A stretch of 64,000 nucleotides of DNA from Spinacia oleracea (Eukaryota; Streptophyta; Magnoliopsida; Caryophyllales; Amaranthaceae), in NCBI RefSeq assembly GCF_020520425.1, contig NC_079490.1, forward strand, positions 2,232,001 to 2,296,000, in the 5' to 3' direction. Below the pieces are notes generated by a model. It had not been told where the DNA came from, did no database searches, and was given only the letters and a program-made list of their open reading frames with translations. Positions 44,042-56,665 of the stretch are shown piece after piece. The translations under genes were made by a program, and so were the position numbers. The first letter of the stretch is position 1, and each line of letters begins with the position of its first letter.

Positions 44042-47000
44042 ATGGAGTCGTACGACGCAACACGAGCAGTTTTCTCCAGAGTACAAAGCATAGATCCAGA
44101 AAACGCATCAAAAATCATAGGTTACATTCTTCTACACCATGGTGAAAAGGATATGATACGGTTTGCTTACGGCCCAGAAACACTCATACTTTCAATTGCT
44201 AACAGAGCCAAAACTGACTTAGGACTTTCGTCGAACACTTCATCTGCATCATCCCAAACACCAAACTTAAACTTGGTTACTTCATCTTCTTCTTCGCACC
44301 CTATTACTATTTCTAGACCCAACCCACTTTCACTTCCTCTCTCTTCTCCGAGATTATCCGGTAATGGTGTCGGGTTTAACCCGTCTTCTCCTTCTTCGCC
44401 TTCGGTGTGGGCCCACCACCACCACAACAACAACCAGTCTGTAAGCCCTAATTCTCTCTCCTACGCTGCTGTTGTTAATGGAACTTGCAATAATAACGGT
44501 AACAATACTACCACAAATGGTGGGTCTTTCTCTTCTTCTTCACTGGGTTCTCCTCAAATTGGGTTTTCTGGGAATCATAATAATAATAACAACAGTGGTA
44601 GTGATGAGTATCACTTACAAGAGCAACAAGGCATGTCGTTTGTTGACCCGTTATTCTCGAAAAATGTCGACTTTTTCGAGCAGTCATCCATGGATTTAAT
44701 GAGCCCCGGTTGCAGGAGTGATTCCATGGTTTACCCGTCGTTCTGGGAAAACTCCTCTTCTTCTCCTAATGGGATGGAGAATAGCACCACCGCAGCCGCG
44801 GCCGCCGCTCATTTCCACCACCGTCGGAGTGCCTCCTTCAACGACATGTACTACGGATCTGACGATTCTACTTCCGGGTTCGGGTTCAAGCCTTGCCTTT
44901 ACTACACTAGAGGCTTCTGCAAAAATGGGAGTTCCTGTAAGTTCGTCCACGGCGGCGGTAGTTGCGGCGGAGGTGGCGGGTTTTCAGATTCCGGTGATAA
45001 TTGTGGCCCACCACCACCCATGGTTGGTTCTCCTTGTAGCAACAAATACGACGCTTTTGAACAGTGTCAAGAAGAGATTTTTAGGTCTAAACTTGCCCAA
45101 CAACAACAAAGATTAGTTGCTGCTCAGTTAATGGCTGCCGCCGCCGCTGGTGGTGGTGGTATGAGTTTACCTTACAACAAGTTGAATTTCCTCCAATCTG
45201 AAGCTCAAAGGTAACATTTTTTCAACTTTATATTATAATTATTATAATGTTTTTTCTTAATGTGGGTATTAATCTTTTAATCTGTGACATTTTTGGATAG
45301 ATCTGCAGCAGCTGCATTGATGATGGGAGAAGAGTTTCATAAATTACATGGTCGTTCAAGAATGTCAAGAAATGATTTTGCTGCCATGGATTCCAACCCT
45401 GGTTCTAGACAGATTTACTTAACATTTCCTGCTGATAGCACTTTCAAAGAAGAAGATGTTTCTTCTTACTTCAAGTAAGAAAACCAAAAACAAAAGCAAA
45501 AACAAGAAAGATTCTAGTTAGTTAACCTTAATTTAGTAATTATTACCATAATTTTCATGTTTCCAAACGTTGAAATGTTGAAGAATGATGATGTTTCTTC
45601 TTACTTCAAACTTCAAGTAACTTAATTTAGTAATTAGTACCACAATTTCATGTTTCAAAATGTTGAAGAAGAATGATGTTTCTTCTTACTTCAAACTTAA
45701 GTAACTTAATATAGTAATTAGTACTATAACTTCATGTTACAAACTTTGAAATGGCCAAAAAATCTGATTTTTTTGGTGGGTTTTTGATTGATATAGTAAT
45801 TAGTACTGTACTATAATTTTATGTTTCATGGGTAAAAAGATTGATTTTTTTTGGTGGGTGTTTGATTATAGAGTAATTAATACTATAATTTTATGTTTCA
45901 TGAGAAAAAAAATTGATTTTTTTTGTTTGATTGATGATGATCAGCTTATATGGACCAGTCCAAGATGTGAGGATCCCATATCAGCAAAAGAGGATGTTTG
46001 GGTTTGTTACATTTGTGTATCCTGAAACTGTGAAGCTCATTTTGGCTAAAGGAAACCCTCATTTTGTCTGTGATTCTCGTGTTCTTGTTAAACCATACAA
46101 AGAGAAGAGCAAACTTCCAGACAAGTAATTAAAATTCTCCATTTTTTCTTGAATTCTGGAACATTTCTTGGATTTAAATTACTTCAATTTGATTAAATGT
46201 CATCATCATTATCATTTTTATGCATGTTTGTAGGAAGCAACACCAGCAACAGATGGAAAGAGGGGAGTATTCGTCGTGTTCGAGCCCGTCTGGGCATGAT
46301 TGTAGGGATCCATATGAGTTTCAGCTTGGTTAGTTGCTGATTTTGATGGTTATAATTCATAATTGGTGTTAAAAATCAATAAAATGACAATGTAGTTGAT
46401 TTAGATTCATTTTTGTGTGATTTTGATTCATTTTTGTGTGATTTTAGGAGGGAGAATGATGTACAGTACTCAAGAAATGTTGTTGAGGAAGAAGTTGGAA
46501 GAACAAGCTGATTTCCAGCAAGCTCTTGAGTTTCAAGGAAGAAGAATGATGAGTTTGCAGCTTTTAGATTTGAAGAATCAACAACAACAACACAATGCTG
46601 GATCACCCATTTCCTCTCCTCATATGCCCACCCATTTTCACCCGAATCAAACTGGTGCTCCGAATGGGATCAGTCCTGATGGTTCAGAAGGTTGTTGTTA
46701 GTTTTTTACCCCTTGTTTCATAAAATATTCACTCGGGTACCCATGTCGGACACGGGTATGTGTCCGACTCGAGTATTTTGCGAAAAATTCATGATTTTGG
46801 TCCAAAATGAAGTGTTCCCGTTTCCATACCCATGTCCGAGTTACATCGGGTACCCATGTTGGACACGGGTATGTGTCCGACTCGGCTATTTTGTGAAAAA
46901 AGATTCATGATTTTGGTCCAAAATGAAGTGTCCGGTTTCCATACCCATGCCCGAGTAACATTGAGTACCCATCCCCGAGTAACATTGAGTACCCATGTCT

Positions 47001-47944
47001 CGGCTATTTTGTGAAAAGAATTCATGATTTTGGTCCAAAATGAAGTGTCCGGTTTCCGCACCCATGTCCGAGTAACATCGGGCGGGTACCCATATCGGAA
47101 ACGGGTATGTGTCCACACAAGTCTCCAACTCGGGTATTTTGTGAAAAGAACTCATGATTTTGGACCCAAATCAAGTGTCCGGTTTCCAAACCCATACCCG
47201 AGTAACATCGATTTTTGTCGTTATCGGTGTTTGATGATATGTTTTTGTGTTAAATTATGCAGAAAATAATGGGAGTCCAACTAGGGTAAGTGATGAGCAA
47301 GTTGCTGAGGAAGGAGTCAATGCTAGTCTGAGTAGTGATTGCAATGGCCAAAGTAATAAGGAAGATAGACCCAAAACTGAAGAAAGTGAGCTGGCTGAAA
47401 GGTAAAAGAAATAAATTAAAGTCTTTATCTTTTTTCAAAAAAGTCCATATTATTTGCCTATATTTAGCCACACTCGTGCAAAATATTATTCCTCATAATT
47501 CATCATCACATTACTATTATTACTACTATTATCACTATTATTATTATTATTGCTAAACACTTTTAATCATTATCATGAAATGATTATCATGAAAATTGCA
47601 GTGGTTTGGAGCATATTCTTCCTGATAGCCTCTTTGCTTCGCCGAAGAAATCAGCCACCGAGCAGCAACGGGGATCGTCGGTTTTTCTGCCGGAGTTTGA
47701 TATTAATAATAATAATAGCGCCGTCAATGGTAGTGACTCGTCGTTGCCTGCCTCTTCTCCTCTTGGGTTGGCTCATAAATCGTGTTACTTCGAAATGCCG
47801 AGGTATAATTCTTATTAGTGATCTTAATTGGACTCGTGTTCTTGATTATCTCCATAATGTGGCTAAATTATTGGATAATGTGGCTAAATTATGTGTTCTT
47901 TTTTTTATAGGGTTTCCCCTGGGCAAGGTGCTTTAGGAATGTAG
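44042..47944 (+). CDS. CCCH zinc finger and RRM protein, 8 coding exons, 744 aa
   Basis: Likely RNA-binding regulatory protein of the plant AtC3H46/C3H53-like group; targets unknown. Coding exons: 44042-45210, 45301-45474, 45945-46124, 46234-46328, 46448-46690, 47263-47401, 47602-47802, 47911-47944. All are GT/AG with continuous phase. The N-terminal region (residues 1-60, [32 protein letters not shown]) is the conserved helical start of this group. One CX7CX5CX3H finger ([19 protein letters not shown], about residues 285-303) follows a Ser/Asn-rich region. An RRM spans about 425-505 (RNP2 IYLTFP, RNP1 RMFGFVTF). Then come Gln-rich and low-complexity segments, ending [12 protein letters not shown] 44042 (MESYDATR) matches relatives; the frame extends upstream without Met over CT-rich leader. 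The odd feature is repeat arrays in intron 5 and beyond the stop. Confidence 0.92.
46733..47215 (+). repeat. Tandem repeat, about 118 bp x 4, in intron 5 of the CCCH-RRM gene
   Basis: Units carry 'tcatgattttggtccaaaat' (near 46788, 46906, 47023, 47148), 'gaagtgtccggtttcc', 'cccatgtccgagtaacatcg' and 'acgggtatgtgtcc'. Copies are fairly similar, with one extra short 'ccgagtaacattgagtaccc' repeat near 46951-46990. The array nearly fills the 572-bp intron. Confidence 0.85.
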
Positions 47945-49260
47945 CTAGTTTCAAACTATGGACAGCAACTTGGGGACTTCCCTTGCTTGTAAGGATCCTA
48001 CATTCCTACTCCGTTTCGTATATACATAGTTCTTCGTAATTTATACGTATATACATACAAAACGATCCGTTGATTTTGGCACACATTTTGTGAGAGCTTT
48101 TCTTTAGCTCTACTTACAAAGATGTGTGCAAAACCGGTTTCCGTAAATGTTTCATGTTCGGTGGTAAACCAATGATTTTACGAGAACACCCTTGAGAGTA
48201 GATTCTTTTCTCTCTAAGGCCGAAGGATGGGTTAATCATTAGTTTGGGACTTGGGACGTTCTTAGCTCTACTCATATAGAGGTGTGCAAAGCCAGTTTCC
48301 GAAAAATGTTTTATGTTCGGTGTTAACCAATGATTTTACGAAAACACTTTCGAGATTAGAAGGATGGATTACTAAAATGTTCGATTTTCGGTGTTAACCA
48401 ATGATTTTACGAAAATACCCTCGAGAGTAGAAGGTTGGATTAGTCATTGTTTGGGACATCCTTAGGTCTACTCACATAGAGGTGTGCATAACCAGTTTCC
48501 GAAAATGTTTATGTTCATTGTTTAAACCACTGATTTTACGAAAACACCCTTGAGAGTAGATTCTTTTCCAACTTCCGCCGAAGGATGGATTAATCATTAG
48601 TTGGGACAATCTTAGCTCCTACTCACATAGAGGTGCAAAATCAGTTTCTGAAAATGTTTTATGTTCGGTATTAACCAATGATTTTACGAAAACACCCTCG
48701 AGAGTAGAATGATGGATTAATCATTAGTTGGGACATCCTCAGCTCTACTCACATAGAGGTGTGCAAAATCAGTTTCCGAAAATGTTTTATGTTCGGTGTT
48801 AACCCATGATTTTACGAAAATACCCTCTAGAGTAGATTCTTTTTCTCTTTTGCACCGAAGGGTGGATTAATCAATCATTACATTAACATCATAGAGTAGG
48901 AAAAATTCAAATCTTTTGTGCAATTCTTTTTGATAATTTGGCATAATTCCTTGTCCATGCAGAAAAGTTTGACAATCAATGTATTTCAAGATTGCACAAG
49001 ATGGGAAGGGAAATCCCCAAAAGCTGTACAGCCCGAAAAACCCGACCCGACCCGTCTCAACCCAACCCATACTCAACAACATCAAAGGAAAAAAAAGAAA
49101 GAAAGAAAGATCAAGTAGGAAAAAGGAAGGTCTTCTCAGAGATCACCATCATCATCATCATTATGATCATGATCAACATCATCTTCAACAAAATACATAA
49201 TAGTTTTTTTTTTTTTTTTAATTTTAAATATTTTGGTTTTTACAAGAAATAGATAAAAAT
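47945..49260 (+). other. Downstream of the CCCH-RRM stop: likely 3' UTR with an intron
   Basis: 44 nt after the stop, 'ttgctt|gtaagg' (GT at 47989) resembles a donor, and 'ttccttgtccatgcag' ending 48962 is a good acceptor. If used, a 974-bp 3'-UTR intron contains the whole tandem array at 48100-48870. The sequence from 48963 to about 49250, with 'catcatcatcatcatt' and A-rich tracts, would be distal 3' UTR. This is inferred from splice-site look alone. Confidence 0.4.
48100..48870 (+). repeat. Tandem repeat, about 6 degenerate units of 80-155 bp
   Basis: Words 'cacatagaggtgtgcaaa', 'cagtttccgaaaatgtttta', 'aaccaatgattttacgaaaa', 'accctcgagagtaga' and 'gatggattaatcattag' recur in order. 'tgattttacga' is near 48173, 48331, 48404, 48531, 48679 and 48808. 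Confidence 0.85.
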
Positions 49261-51058
49261 GCATACTTAGGGGTACAGATAGACTGATTTTATGATAGTG
49301 GGGGTCTTTCATGACTTTTGTATCCTCTCTGTAGGTGTGTACTGGTACTGGACCACACAACAAAAGGATTTAAGAACAACAAGAAGAAGAAGAAAAAAAG
49401 CTAGTTATTTTTACTAAAGTTTTTTTTTTTTAGTGGTAACCCTTTTGATTATACTAGTAGAAGTTCATATGATTAATATATATAAATAGAATTTCTCTAA
49501 ATTTTTTTCGTGTTCGGTTTGTGATCGCGTTTCACCCTCTTTTACGCGTATTTTTTACTTGCTTTTTATTTTTATTTTTTATTATTATGTCGTAAATAAG
49601 GAGTATGGGATAATCTTTTAGGGACGGAAAGTGTATATTTTAAGTAGGGAGTATTAACTATGATAATCTTATATAGATACTCAAAAAAGGTAAAGGGAGT
49701 GACTCAAGTGGATTGGAAAAGCTGTTTTTCTCAGTTACCCCTTTTTTACTTTTTTTTTTTTGGAATTTTTTATTTGATATTGGTCTTGTTGTTGTAATAT
49801 TTTAATTAAAAAAAAAATACTATCTGTGGTGTAACCCACTTAAAGGTTGGAACTTTGGAGGGAGAGGAAGAGAATTTTCAGAAAAAGGAAAGCTGAGATT
49901 TTTAATAGAATTAACTACAAATTTAGCAGAAATTTAGTTTAAAAAATTGATAAAAAATTATTAAAAATTGAAACTTTTTTGAAATTCTTTTTGGGATAAA
50001 GAAAAAGGTGAGTTCTTTTTATGTGAAATAAAAATTAAAAAAAAATAAAAAAAAAGGCAACAACTTTAGGGAGGGGGGGAAGGACTCTTTTGTCTCATTT
50101 TGTGGGTTTCTTTTAGGTTGGACATGAAGGGATGTGGGTCCCACAATGTCACATGGGTGCTGACAATTATTATGAATGGTTGTTTTTGCATTTGCATTTT
50201 ATTTTTTGCAGACTTGTGAGAGAGAAAGATGACTGTCAAAATGTGTCACATGGTTGCTGACACATCTTTTGTAATCACTATATATTACTTCCTTTTATTT
50301 TTTGTAAAAGTTTTTTAACCTCATTGAAAAAGTAAAACTAAAAAAACATAGAGAAAATATTAAGGAGGGGTAATAAGGTAATTTAGGTGAGTGGTGTTTG
50401 TCCTTGGTTTTTGGTTGTATTATGGGTAATGGTGCTACTCTCCCTCTTCCTACTCAATCAATCCAATCCCTTGTGTCATGGTGTTGTGTTTTTTATGGGT
50501 GTAATTAATTATATACTCCATAATTAATTATTCCTTCCGTTTCTTTTTATTTGCTCCATTTGACTTTTTATGGTCTTAAATACGTGACTTAAAATATACT
50601 GAATAAATATTTCGCACGTGTAAAACTTCTAAAAAGTTTATATTACTCCGTATATAAAATGTATTAAACCAAATCAAACAAAACACCAAATTTCCTTCAA
50701 AAAAAAAAAAAAAAAAAACACCAAATTACTACGGACTACGTAATACTCCATCTTATTTCTTATCGATTAATGAGAATTCATGGTCAATTTTTTTTTAATG
50801 TTTGATCTAAGAAATGCAATGGGACAAACAATAATGGATGGATGTAGGCCTTGCAATGGGACAAACAATAATGGACGGACGTATGATCGTCTGGTCTGAT
50901 ATGGTTTGAATTTTTATTGCTCAATCTTGTCTTGCACAGTCTAGATTATTTTTCTTATATATTGGGCATAAATTAGTATGAGTACTTCGTATATTACTAC
51001 GTAGCACGTAATTCAAATTGTAAATAGTTGTAAGACTCCAAATAGGAAGAGCATTAGC
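49261..51058. other. Intergenic; no gene seen
   Basis: Very AT-rich with many homopolymer runs. A 50-bp tandem duplication ('tgcaatgggacaaacaataa') lies at 50815-50879. A Stowaway-like left end 'tccttccgtttctttttatt' (50532) has no partner found. No gene supported. Confidence 0.5.
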
Positions 51059-51270
51059 AAACAAAGAGACCGGAACCAATTGCTTATTAGTTCAGTGGTG
51101 ATTGGAGCTGAATTTGGTAGGGAGTACTCGTGTTCGATCTCCCGCAACAAAAATTGAGAGGGGACTGAAACCTATCCACCCAGAACTCGTCCAGAATCCG
51201 GATTAGTGTAAGGGTGAACCGGGTGTTAACAGCCTAACACCAAAAAAAATAAAAAAATAAACAAAGAGAC
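51059..51270 (+). mobile_element. tRNA-derived SINE with 12-bp target duplication
   Basis: 'aaacaaagagac' is exact at 51059-51070 and 51259-51270. The 188-bp body starts 'cggaaccaattgcttattag', has box A 'ttagttcagtggt' (51088-51100) and box B 'gttcgatctcc' (51132-51142). It ends in an A-rich tail ('caccaaaaaaaataaaaaaa'). Box A, box B, A-tail and target duplication together identify a Pol III SINE. Confidence 0.88.
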
Positions 51271-53820
51271 TAATTAATTAATCCACTAGTGACTGTTTTT
51301 TTTTACTGTTTTACTGTGGACAGTAAAAAAAATTGAAGGATCTTGAAAGTTGGGGTGGACTGAGTCAGAGAGATTTGATTTACCAAGGTGTGTTTGAATT
51401 TGAATGGGAAGTAACTCCGTATTGATTAGTCACTCTTAAATTGGGTGGATTGATCTGCCCTAGAAAAGGCAATTTTGTTTATTTTTCTGTTTCTGATTTT
51501 CGTTTTCATGCTCTTGTTTAGTGGAGCATTTAATTGAGTAATTTTGGGGATTCTTTTTCTGGTTTTGAGTGTTGTATTTCCTAGGAGTTTTATTGTTCAT
51601 TGGGTAAAAATTTATAGGTATGTGTTTCTAGGTAATGTATGAAACATTTAGGGATGGATCAATAGATCATGGATCATACAAAGATATCGCGTTTTTCTAG
51701 GAAATGACTAATTCTTGTATGAGACGGTCAAACGCACATTTAAAGATAAATGAAATTGGTTCAATAGTCGCCTATTTTTGGATGCGTTTTATTCACCTGA
51801 TTTAAACGCTTTGTTATTTTAATCTTATTCTTATTGTTTGTTAGATCAGAACAAAAAAAACAGATCATTCCATACAAGATTAGATCAGAAAAAAAGCATA
51901 AAACACTCACATAAAATATTTAGATTAGATCAGACTAAACCAGACCAAAAACTAGAAAACTCTCGATCACGTGAAGAGAATAAGGTCTTACTGATTTTCA
52001 CTTATTTTCTCTTAAATATTTATAGGAAATGGCTAATTCTTGCATGAGGCGGTTAAACAAACATTTAAAGATAAATGAAATTCGTTGAATAGGTAGACCA
52101 TAGACCTATATTTTTTTAGTGCGTTCTATTTTAATTTATTTTCTCTGAAGTTTTTTCTAGAAAATGGTTAATTCTTATGTGAGACGGTAGATCTAATGAT
52201 AAATGGAATTGGTTGAATAGTAGGTCGGCCTAAATTTTCAGTTATTTTCTCTAAAATTACTTTTATCTGGATTTACCTGAACTTATCAAAACTTAAAAAA
52301 ATGCGCCGAGTCAAGGACACTAGTCTTTCAATAGAATCAAGTCTATTGGGTGAAAGTTGATAGGGTGTCTTTAATGGAAATGAGGTTTAAGGAATGGTGT
52401 TAATATGAGTTGAGTTTCTTGGATCCCTTCTCAAAGTGGTGGATCTCAAATCACTTTCAAATCTACTTTTTTTTTATAAAATTCTATTCTAAATGTTAAA
52501 TAGAAATTCCAACTTTTTCCAAACTTTTTTTTCCTTTTTTTTAATTAAAAGAGTGAGAAAAAGGGAATTACTTTGTTAACTCGTGTACAAGCTTCCTCTT
52601 TAGTCTTTACCCCTCGTCATTTACTATTTAGTAGGGAAATAATTTTTGTATTTTTATATTGAGTAGACGGGTATACGCATACGACCGTTGATGTCATTAT
52701 TAAGAATATACGAAGTAACTATTTTGATGATAAACTATAACTATTTTGATGATAAACTATAACTATTTCAAGCAGTACTATCATATAACTATTTGATTGA
52801 TTTTAATTAACACCAGGTAAACTATTTGATCGCAATGTGTAACTAATTTGTTGACATCATATATAAATTTTAGTATTTTTTTTAATCTTGTGAAATTATT
52901 GAAATAATTAGTGAAGCTTCGTGTGACTTTAGATTCCTCTTCTTTATAGTTCGTGTGAAGCTTTGAGGTGTGGTAAAAGGCTATTATCTTTATTTATTAA
53001 TCTAGGGCAGTTCAATTACGTACAATTTACCGCACCTCTACGGCTATCAAGAGATGCGTGAGTTTTGCTTAGTGTAGTTAGCTTTGGGTCCCGTGGCCGG
53101 CGGCCCGAATACCCGGGTGTAAACGACGTCATCTCTTCTGCCCCCGTTAAAAATTACTCCCTCTATCCATAGTATTCCGAAGTTTTTATATTCGAAGATT
53201 AAAAAGAAGAAAATGAACTTACCAATGTATTCTTTTAGCCTATGCTTCGTACTATTTTACGACAAAGATGGTTATGGGCCTGACCGCACGGGTAAATCTT
53301 GTTTTGCATCGATCCAATATATAGGACCATGACAAGCCCACTTGTTTCAAGCCGGTCGTCCCAGACTTATCAATCGGCGGCCCATGCATGGCCCAAAACC
53401 ACGTGTTTTTATACAGGGCCAGGTTTTCAGATCGTATTTTACCTTAATTCCACTCAATTTAACTTGTTATTTTGCTAGAAATCCTAACCCAAGACCAAGC
53501 CAGAAGCCCACAACCTAAATCTTTGTGCTCGTGTCGAGCCTCGAGTCGGCCCGACCTATTGCCGTCTTTACTTTATGACTAAGGAAGTAGCAAGCCCCCA
53601 TGTGAGTGTGACCATATACTCCATACGCCTCTAGAGGTGAACAAATGCAAATGTGAGACTTGTTTGGAGTTTAGGTGTCTAGTACAAATGTACAAACATC
53701 CCCAAATTAATGTTCCTATTTTCATGTACTTCTTCCACCTTCTAAACTTAATACAGTTTTCTTAACTGAAAAGTCAAAGTCATATTGTCATATTGATGAT
53801 GATACGTTACATACTACTCC
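51271..53820. other. Intergenic; no gene seen
   Basis: Three related stretches with 'ctaattcttgtatgagacgg' and 'aaagataaatgaaattggtt' lie near 51706, 52028 and 52170. A reverse MITE-C family copy ('gatcagaacaaaaaaaacag') sits at 51815-51990 between the first two. A 17-bp duplication 'tattttgatgataaactata' is at 52722-52758. No gene supported. Confidence 0.5.
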
Positions 53821-53824
53821 GTAG

Positions 53825-54380
53825 TCTGGAACCTTACATGGATCAACCCAAACCGAGTTAGCGTGCTAGACAATTTTGATTGAGTACGAGGAATATGCCA
53901 GAATGGTAAGGGATAAAAGAGGTAAAATTTGAATTACGAAACAATAAATAGATGCATGGCAACCAATTAACCATAACCTAAAATCCAATCCCATCTTTAC
54001 TTGGCTAGACCCTTACACGGATCACCCAGATCGAGTTAGCATGCTAGATGATTTCGACGGAGCACGAGGAATATGCCAGAATGACAAGGGATAAAAGAGG
54101 TAAAAGGAGAATTACAAAACAGTAAATTGGACAGTGCACTAGTGTATGGTAAGTTGGTAACCAATTAACCATAACCTAAAATCCATTCCATCTTTACTTC
54201 TCCGGAACCTCACACTGATCAATTCAGATCGGATTAGCGTGCTAGACAATAGTAAACAGTAGATGCCTTAAGAGTTAAGACCACCAGGGAATATGTCGGC
54301 TTGATCCAATGCCATCTTTTCGAAATCTCATACCGATCAATCCAGGTCGGATTAGCGTGTTAGACACTTTTGGATGAGCA
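53825..54380 (+). repeat. Tandem repeat of about 175 bp, 3 units plus remnants
   Basis: 'gagttagcgtgctaga' or a close form recurs near 53856, 54034, 54232 and 54349. 'gaggaatatgccagaatg', 'aagggataaaagaggtaaaa' and 'accataacctaaaatcca' complete the unit. A separated copy lies at about 55113-55220 ('gtgaatatgccataatggca'). Confidence 0.75.
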
Positions 54381-54386
54381 GGAGAA

Positions 54387-54779
54387 TGTTGAAATATTAG
54401 TCTAGAAAAATCTAGATAATGTGATTGTAAAAATCTAGTAGTGAAATGTATTGATGTAGAACAATCTAAAAATATATGATTGTAAATTATAATCTAGAAT
54501 AATCTTAGGAAATATCTAGGAGCTAGCCTAGAAAAATCTAGTAACTAAAATGTCTAGAATTATCCTAAGAGAAAAATCTAGATGACGAGGGGAGTAGAAG
54601 AATCTAGAAACCATAAAACAACAACTATAAAAGGTGGTATTTGCATAAGTTTAGGATGAGCTAATCAATAGAGCTCCCACAAAAAAAATATGAGTGAGAG
54701 GTACAAACAAAAGTTCTACCAAATAGACAAGTGAGAGACATGAGCTCTCGCAAATATTGTTGTACAATTCTTATTAATA
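54387..54779 (+). mobile_element. Probable LTR fragment of a Copia-type element
   Basis: Starts TGTTGAAATATTAG, is rich in 'aaaaatctag' words, and has a TATA-like 'ctataaaaggtgg' near 54625. It runs to 'caattcttattaatat', a common way for Copia LTRs to approach their 3' end. It is then abutted by a Stowaway end at 54782. No second LTR or target duplication found, so boundaries are tentative. Confidence 0.45.
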
Positions 54780-54781
54780 TA

Positions 54782-55056
54782 CTCCATCTGTATTTATTTA
54801 AGGGATACACTTGCCTTTTCCGGCTGTATTTATTTAAGAGATACACTTGCCATTTTTAGTAACTTATCAACCCCACCATCTAATTAAATAATATATATAC
54901 ACCCTACTCCCACCCCCCACTCCCTAAAATGAAATGATCCTCACTTGTTTTTCTTATTAAAATATCTACTCAACCCCACTTGTTTTATTACTTTGTTTAA
55001 TTCAATTTTTTTCTTCATACCCGTGTCCGACCAAGTGTATCTCTTAATTAAATTGA
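54782..55056. mobile_element. Stowaway-type MITE, rearranged copy of the 55610-55930 element
   Basis: Left end 'ctccatctgtatttatttaa', then a duplicated end ('ggctgtatttatttaagaga'), interior complementary to 55610-55930 ('cttgccatttttagtaactt', 'atctactcaaccccacttg'), and right end near 'gtgtatctcttaattaaatt'. It is in opposite orientation to that copy. Confidence 0.65.
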
Positions 55057-55609
55057 TAAAAATGCAATTTTATTATATAATTAAGATTCATCGTCCTCAA
55101 ATTTCTATCAGTGAATATGCCATAATGGCAAAGGGATAAAAAGGTAAAAGTAGAATTACAAAACAGTAAATAAAATAGTGTACTAGTGTATGTATTGTAT
55201 GGTAAACATTACCTAAAATCCAAAAGCTATAGCAGAAAAGCAAGGTTGGTTAGTTATGATTGTAAATTTGTAATTGGTGGTAAAGATTTGTGGAGAGAGT
55301 GGGTAAAAAAAAACTCAGAAGATCATGCAACCAAATACCCTGATTTCCTGCTACCTTAGCTTGGTCAATGCCGTGCATACTGCTATTTAATCCATGCTAT
55401 TAATCCATTGGTACTGATTTTATTCTTTATTTTTACTGCTATTAAAACGACTTTACTTTAGATTTTCAATTGTTTTTTTTTAATCAATTGGTGGTAAAGA
55501 TTTGTGGAGAGAGTAGTTAAAATCAGGTCCCATACTTATACTCCCATACACTGTAATTAAACAGAGACTCGATTTGTGGTACGTACATATAATTATATAC
55601 AAAGTACTA

Positions 55610-55930
55610 CTCCCTCCGTATTTATTTAAGGGATACATTTGGCCGGGCACGGGTATTAGAAAAAGATTGAATGAAATAAAATAATAAACCAAGTGGGGTT
55701 GGGTAGATATTTTAATAAGTAAACAAGTGGGGACCATGTCATTTGGGGGGTGGGAGTTGTGGTGGGCTTATGAAATTATTTGTTTAATAGGATGGTGGGT
55801 CATAGGGTAAATTAGATGTATTATTTAATTAGATGGTGGGGTTGATAAGTTACTAAAAATGGCAAGTGTATCTCTTAAATAAATACGGTCGGAAAAGGCA
55901 AGTGTATCCCTTAAATAAATACGGAGGGAG
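55610..55930. mobile_element. Stowaway MITE, 321 bp, near-perfect ends
   Basis: TA at 55608-55609 and 55931-55932. Inverted ends 'ctccctccgtatttatttaa' then 'gggatacatt' match the other end over about 29 bp almost perfectly, which suggests recent insertion. Non-coding; the small ORF on the minus strand is incidental. Confidence 0.9.
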
Positions 55931-56095
55931 TAGTAAGTAGTAGAGCACCCTGTTTATAAATGAACATTTAGTTCAAATATAAATAATATATTGTTTACGC
56001 CCAAATAAAATATAATTCGCAGTAAATTAATACGGAGTATATAGTTTAATATTTCGGGATGGGGGGCTTTCTTCTCCATGTGACCGTCGTCCAGC

Positions 56096-56174
56096 CCTCC
56101 GTTTCATAAATATCGCACCATATTGATCTTTACACTATTAATGAACAGGTGGAATATTTCCGGAACGGAGGAAG
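56096..56174. mobile_element. Very short Stowaway-like element, 79 bp
   Basis: Ends 'ccctccgtttcataaatat' and, in complement, 'cttcctccgttccggaaata'; right flank TA at 56175-56176, left TA not preserved. Possibly an internally deleted copy. Confidence 0.45.
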
Positions 56175-56384
56175 TATTAAAATATTTCACTTGTACACGT
56201 ACGTTGAAATCATTCTCTATGTTCATTAGGTGCTCAGGGTGCATAATGAACATCCTATATCCGGGAGTATAATTCAATTTTGCCAAGTGAAAGAGACTGG
56301 CAGCCTTGAAGGAGAGCATTAAGCTTGACATTTCAATTTCCATAATTGTATCCCTTGAATAAATACAGAGGGAGTACTCGTTTA

Positions 56385-56490
56385 AGTTTTTGTTGGATTT
56401 GATCTCACAATCTCAAGGTTGTGAGGTGTGAGGATGCAAATTTTACCACTAGATCAAGTCTAATTTACCGAGGAAGTATCATATTATAAA
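56385..56490 (-). mobile_element. Possible SINE remnant
   Basis: On the minus strand, 'tgatctagtggtaaaattt' (box A-like) precedes 'gagatcaaatcc' (box B-like) by about 40 bp. No A-tail or target duplication was fixed. Low confidence. Confidence 0.35.
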
Positions 56491-56514
56491 TTGTGTTTGC
56501 CTTAGTCTCTTTTC

Positions 56515-56665
56515 TGTTCATTTTATTCTAAACCAGATAAACTGATTGACAGACATTAAGATCAGATTAGAACAGAAAAAACAGATCAAACCAGACATAA
56601 TCAGACTAGACCAAAACCTAAAGTAGAAAAATTAGACCAAATCAGATTAAAAAGAACATAGCCTT
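56515..56665. mobile_element. MITE-C family copy, reverse orientation
   Basis: Rich in 'cagatcaaaccagacataat' and 'agaccaaa' words, ending 'aaaagaacatagcc' (the same terminus as the 36208-37735 element). The start near 'ttttctgttcattttattct' is roughly inverted to that end. Confidence 0.5.
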
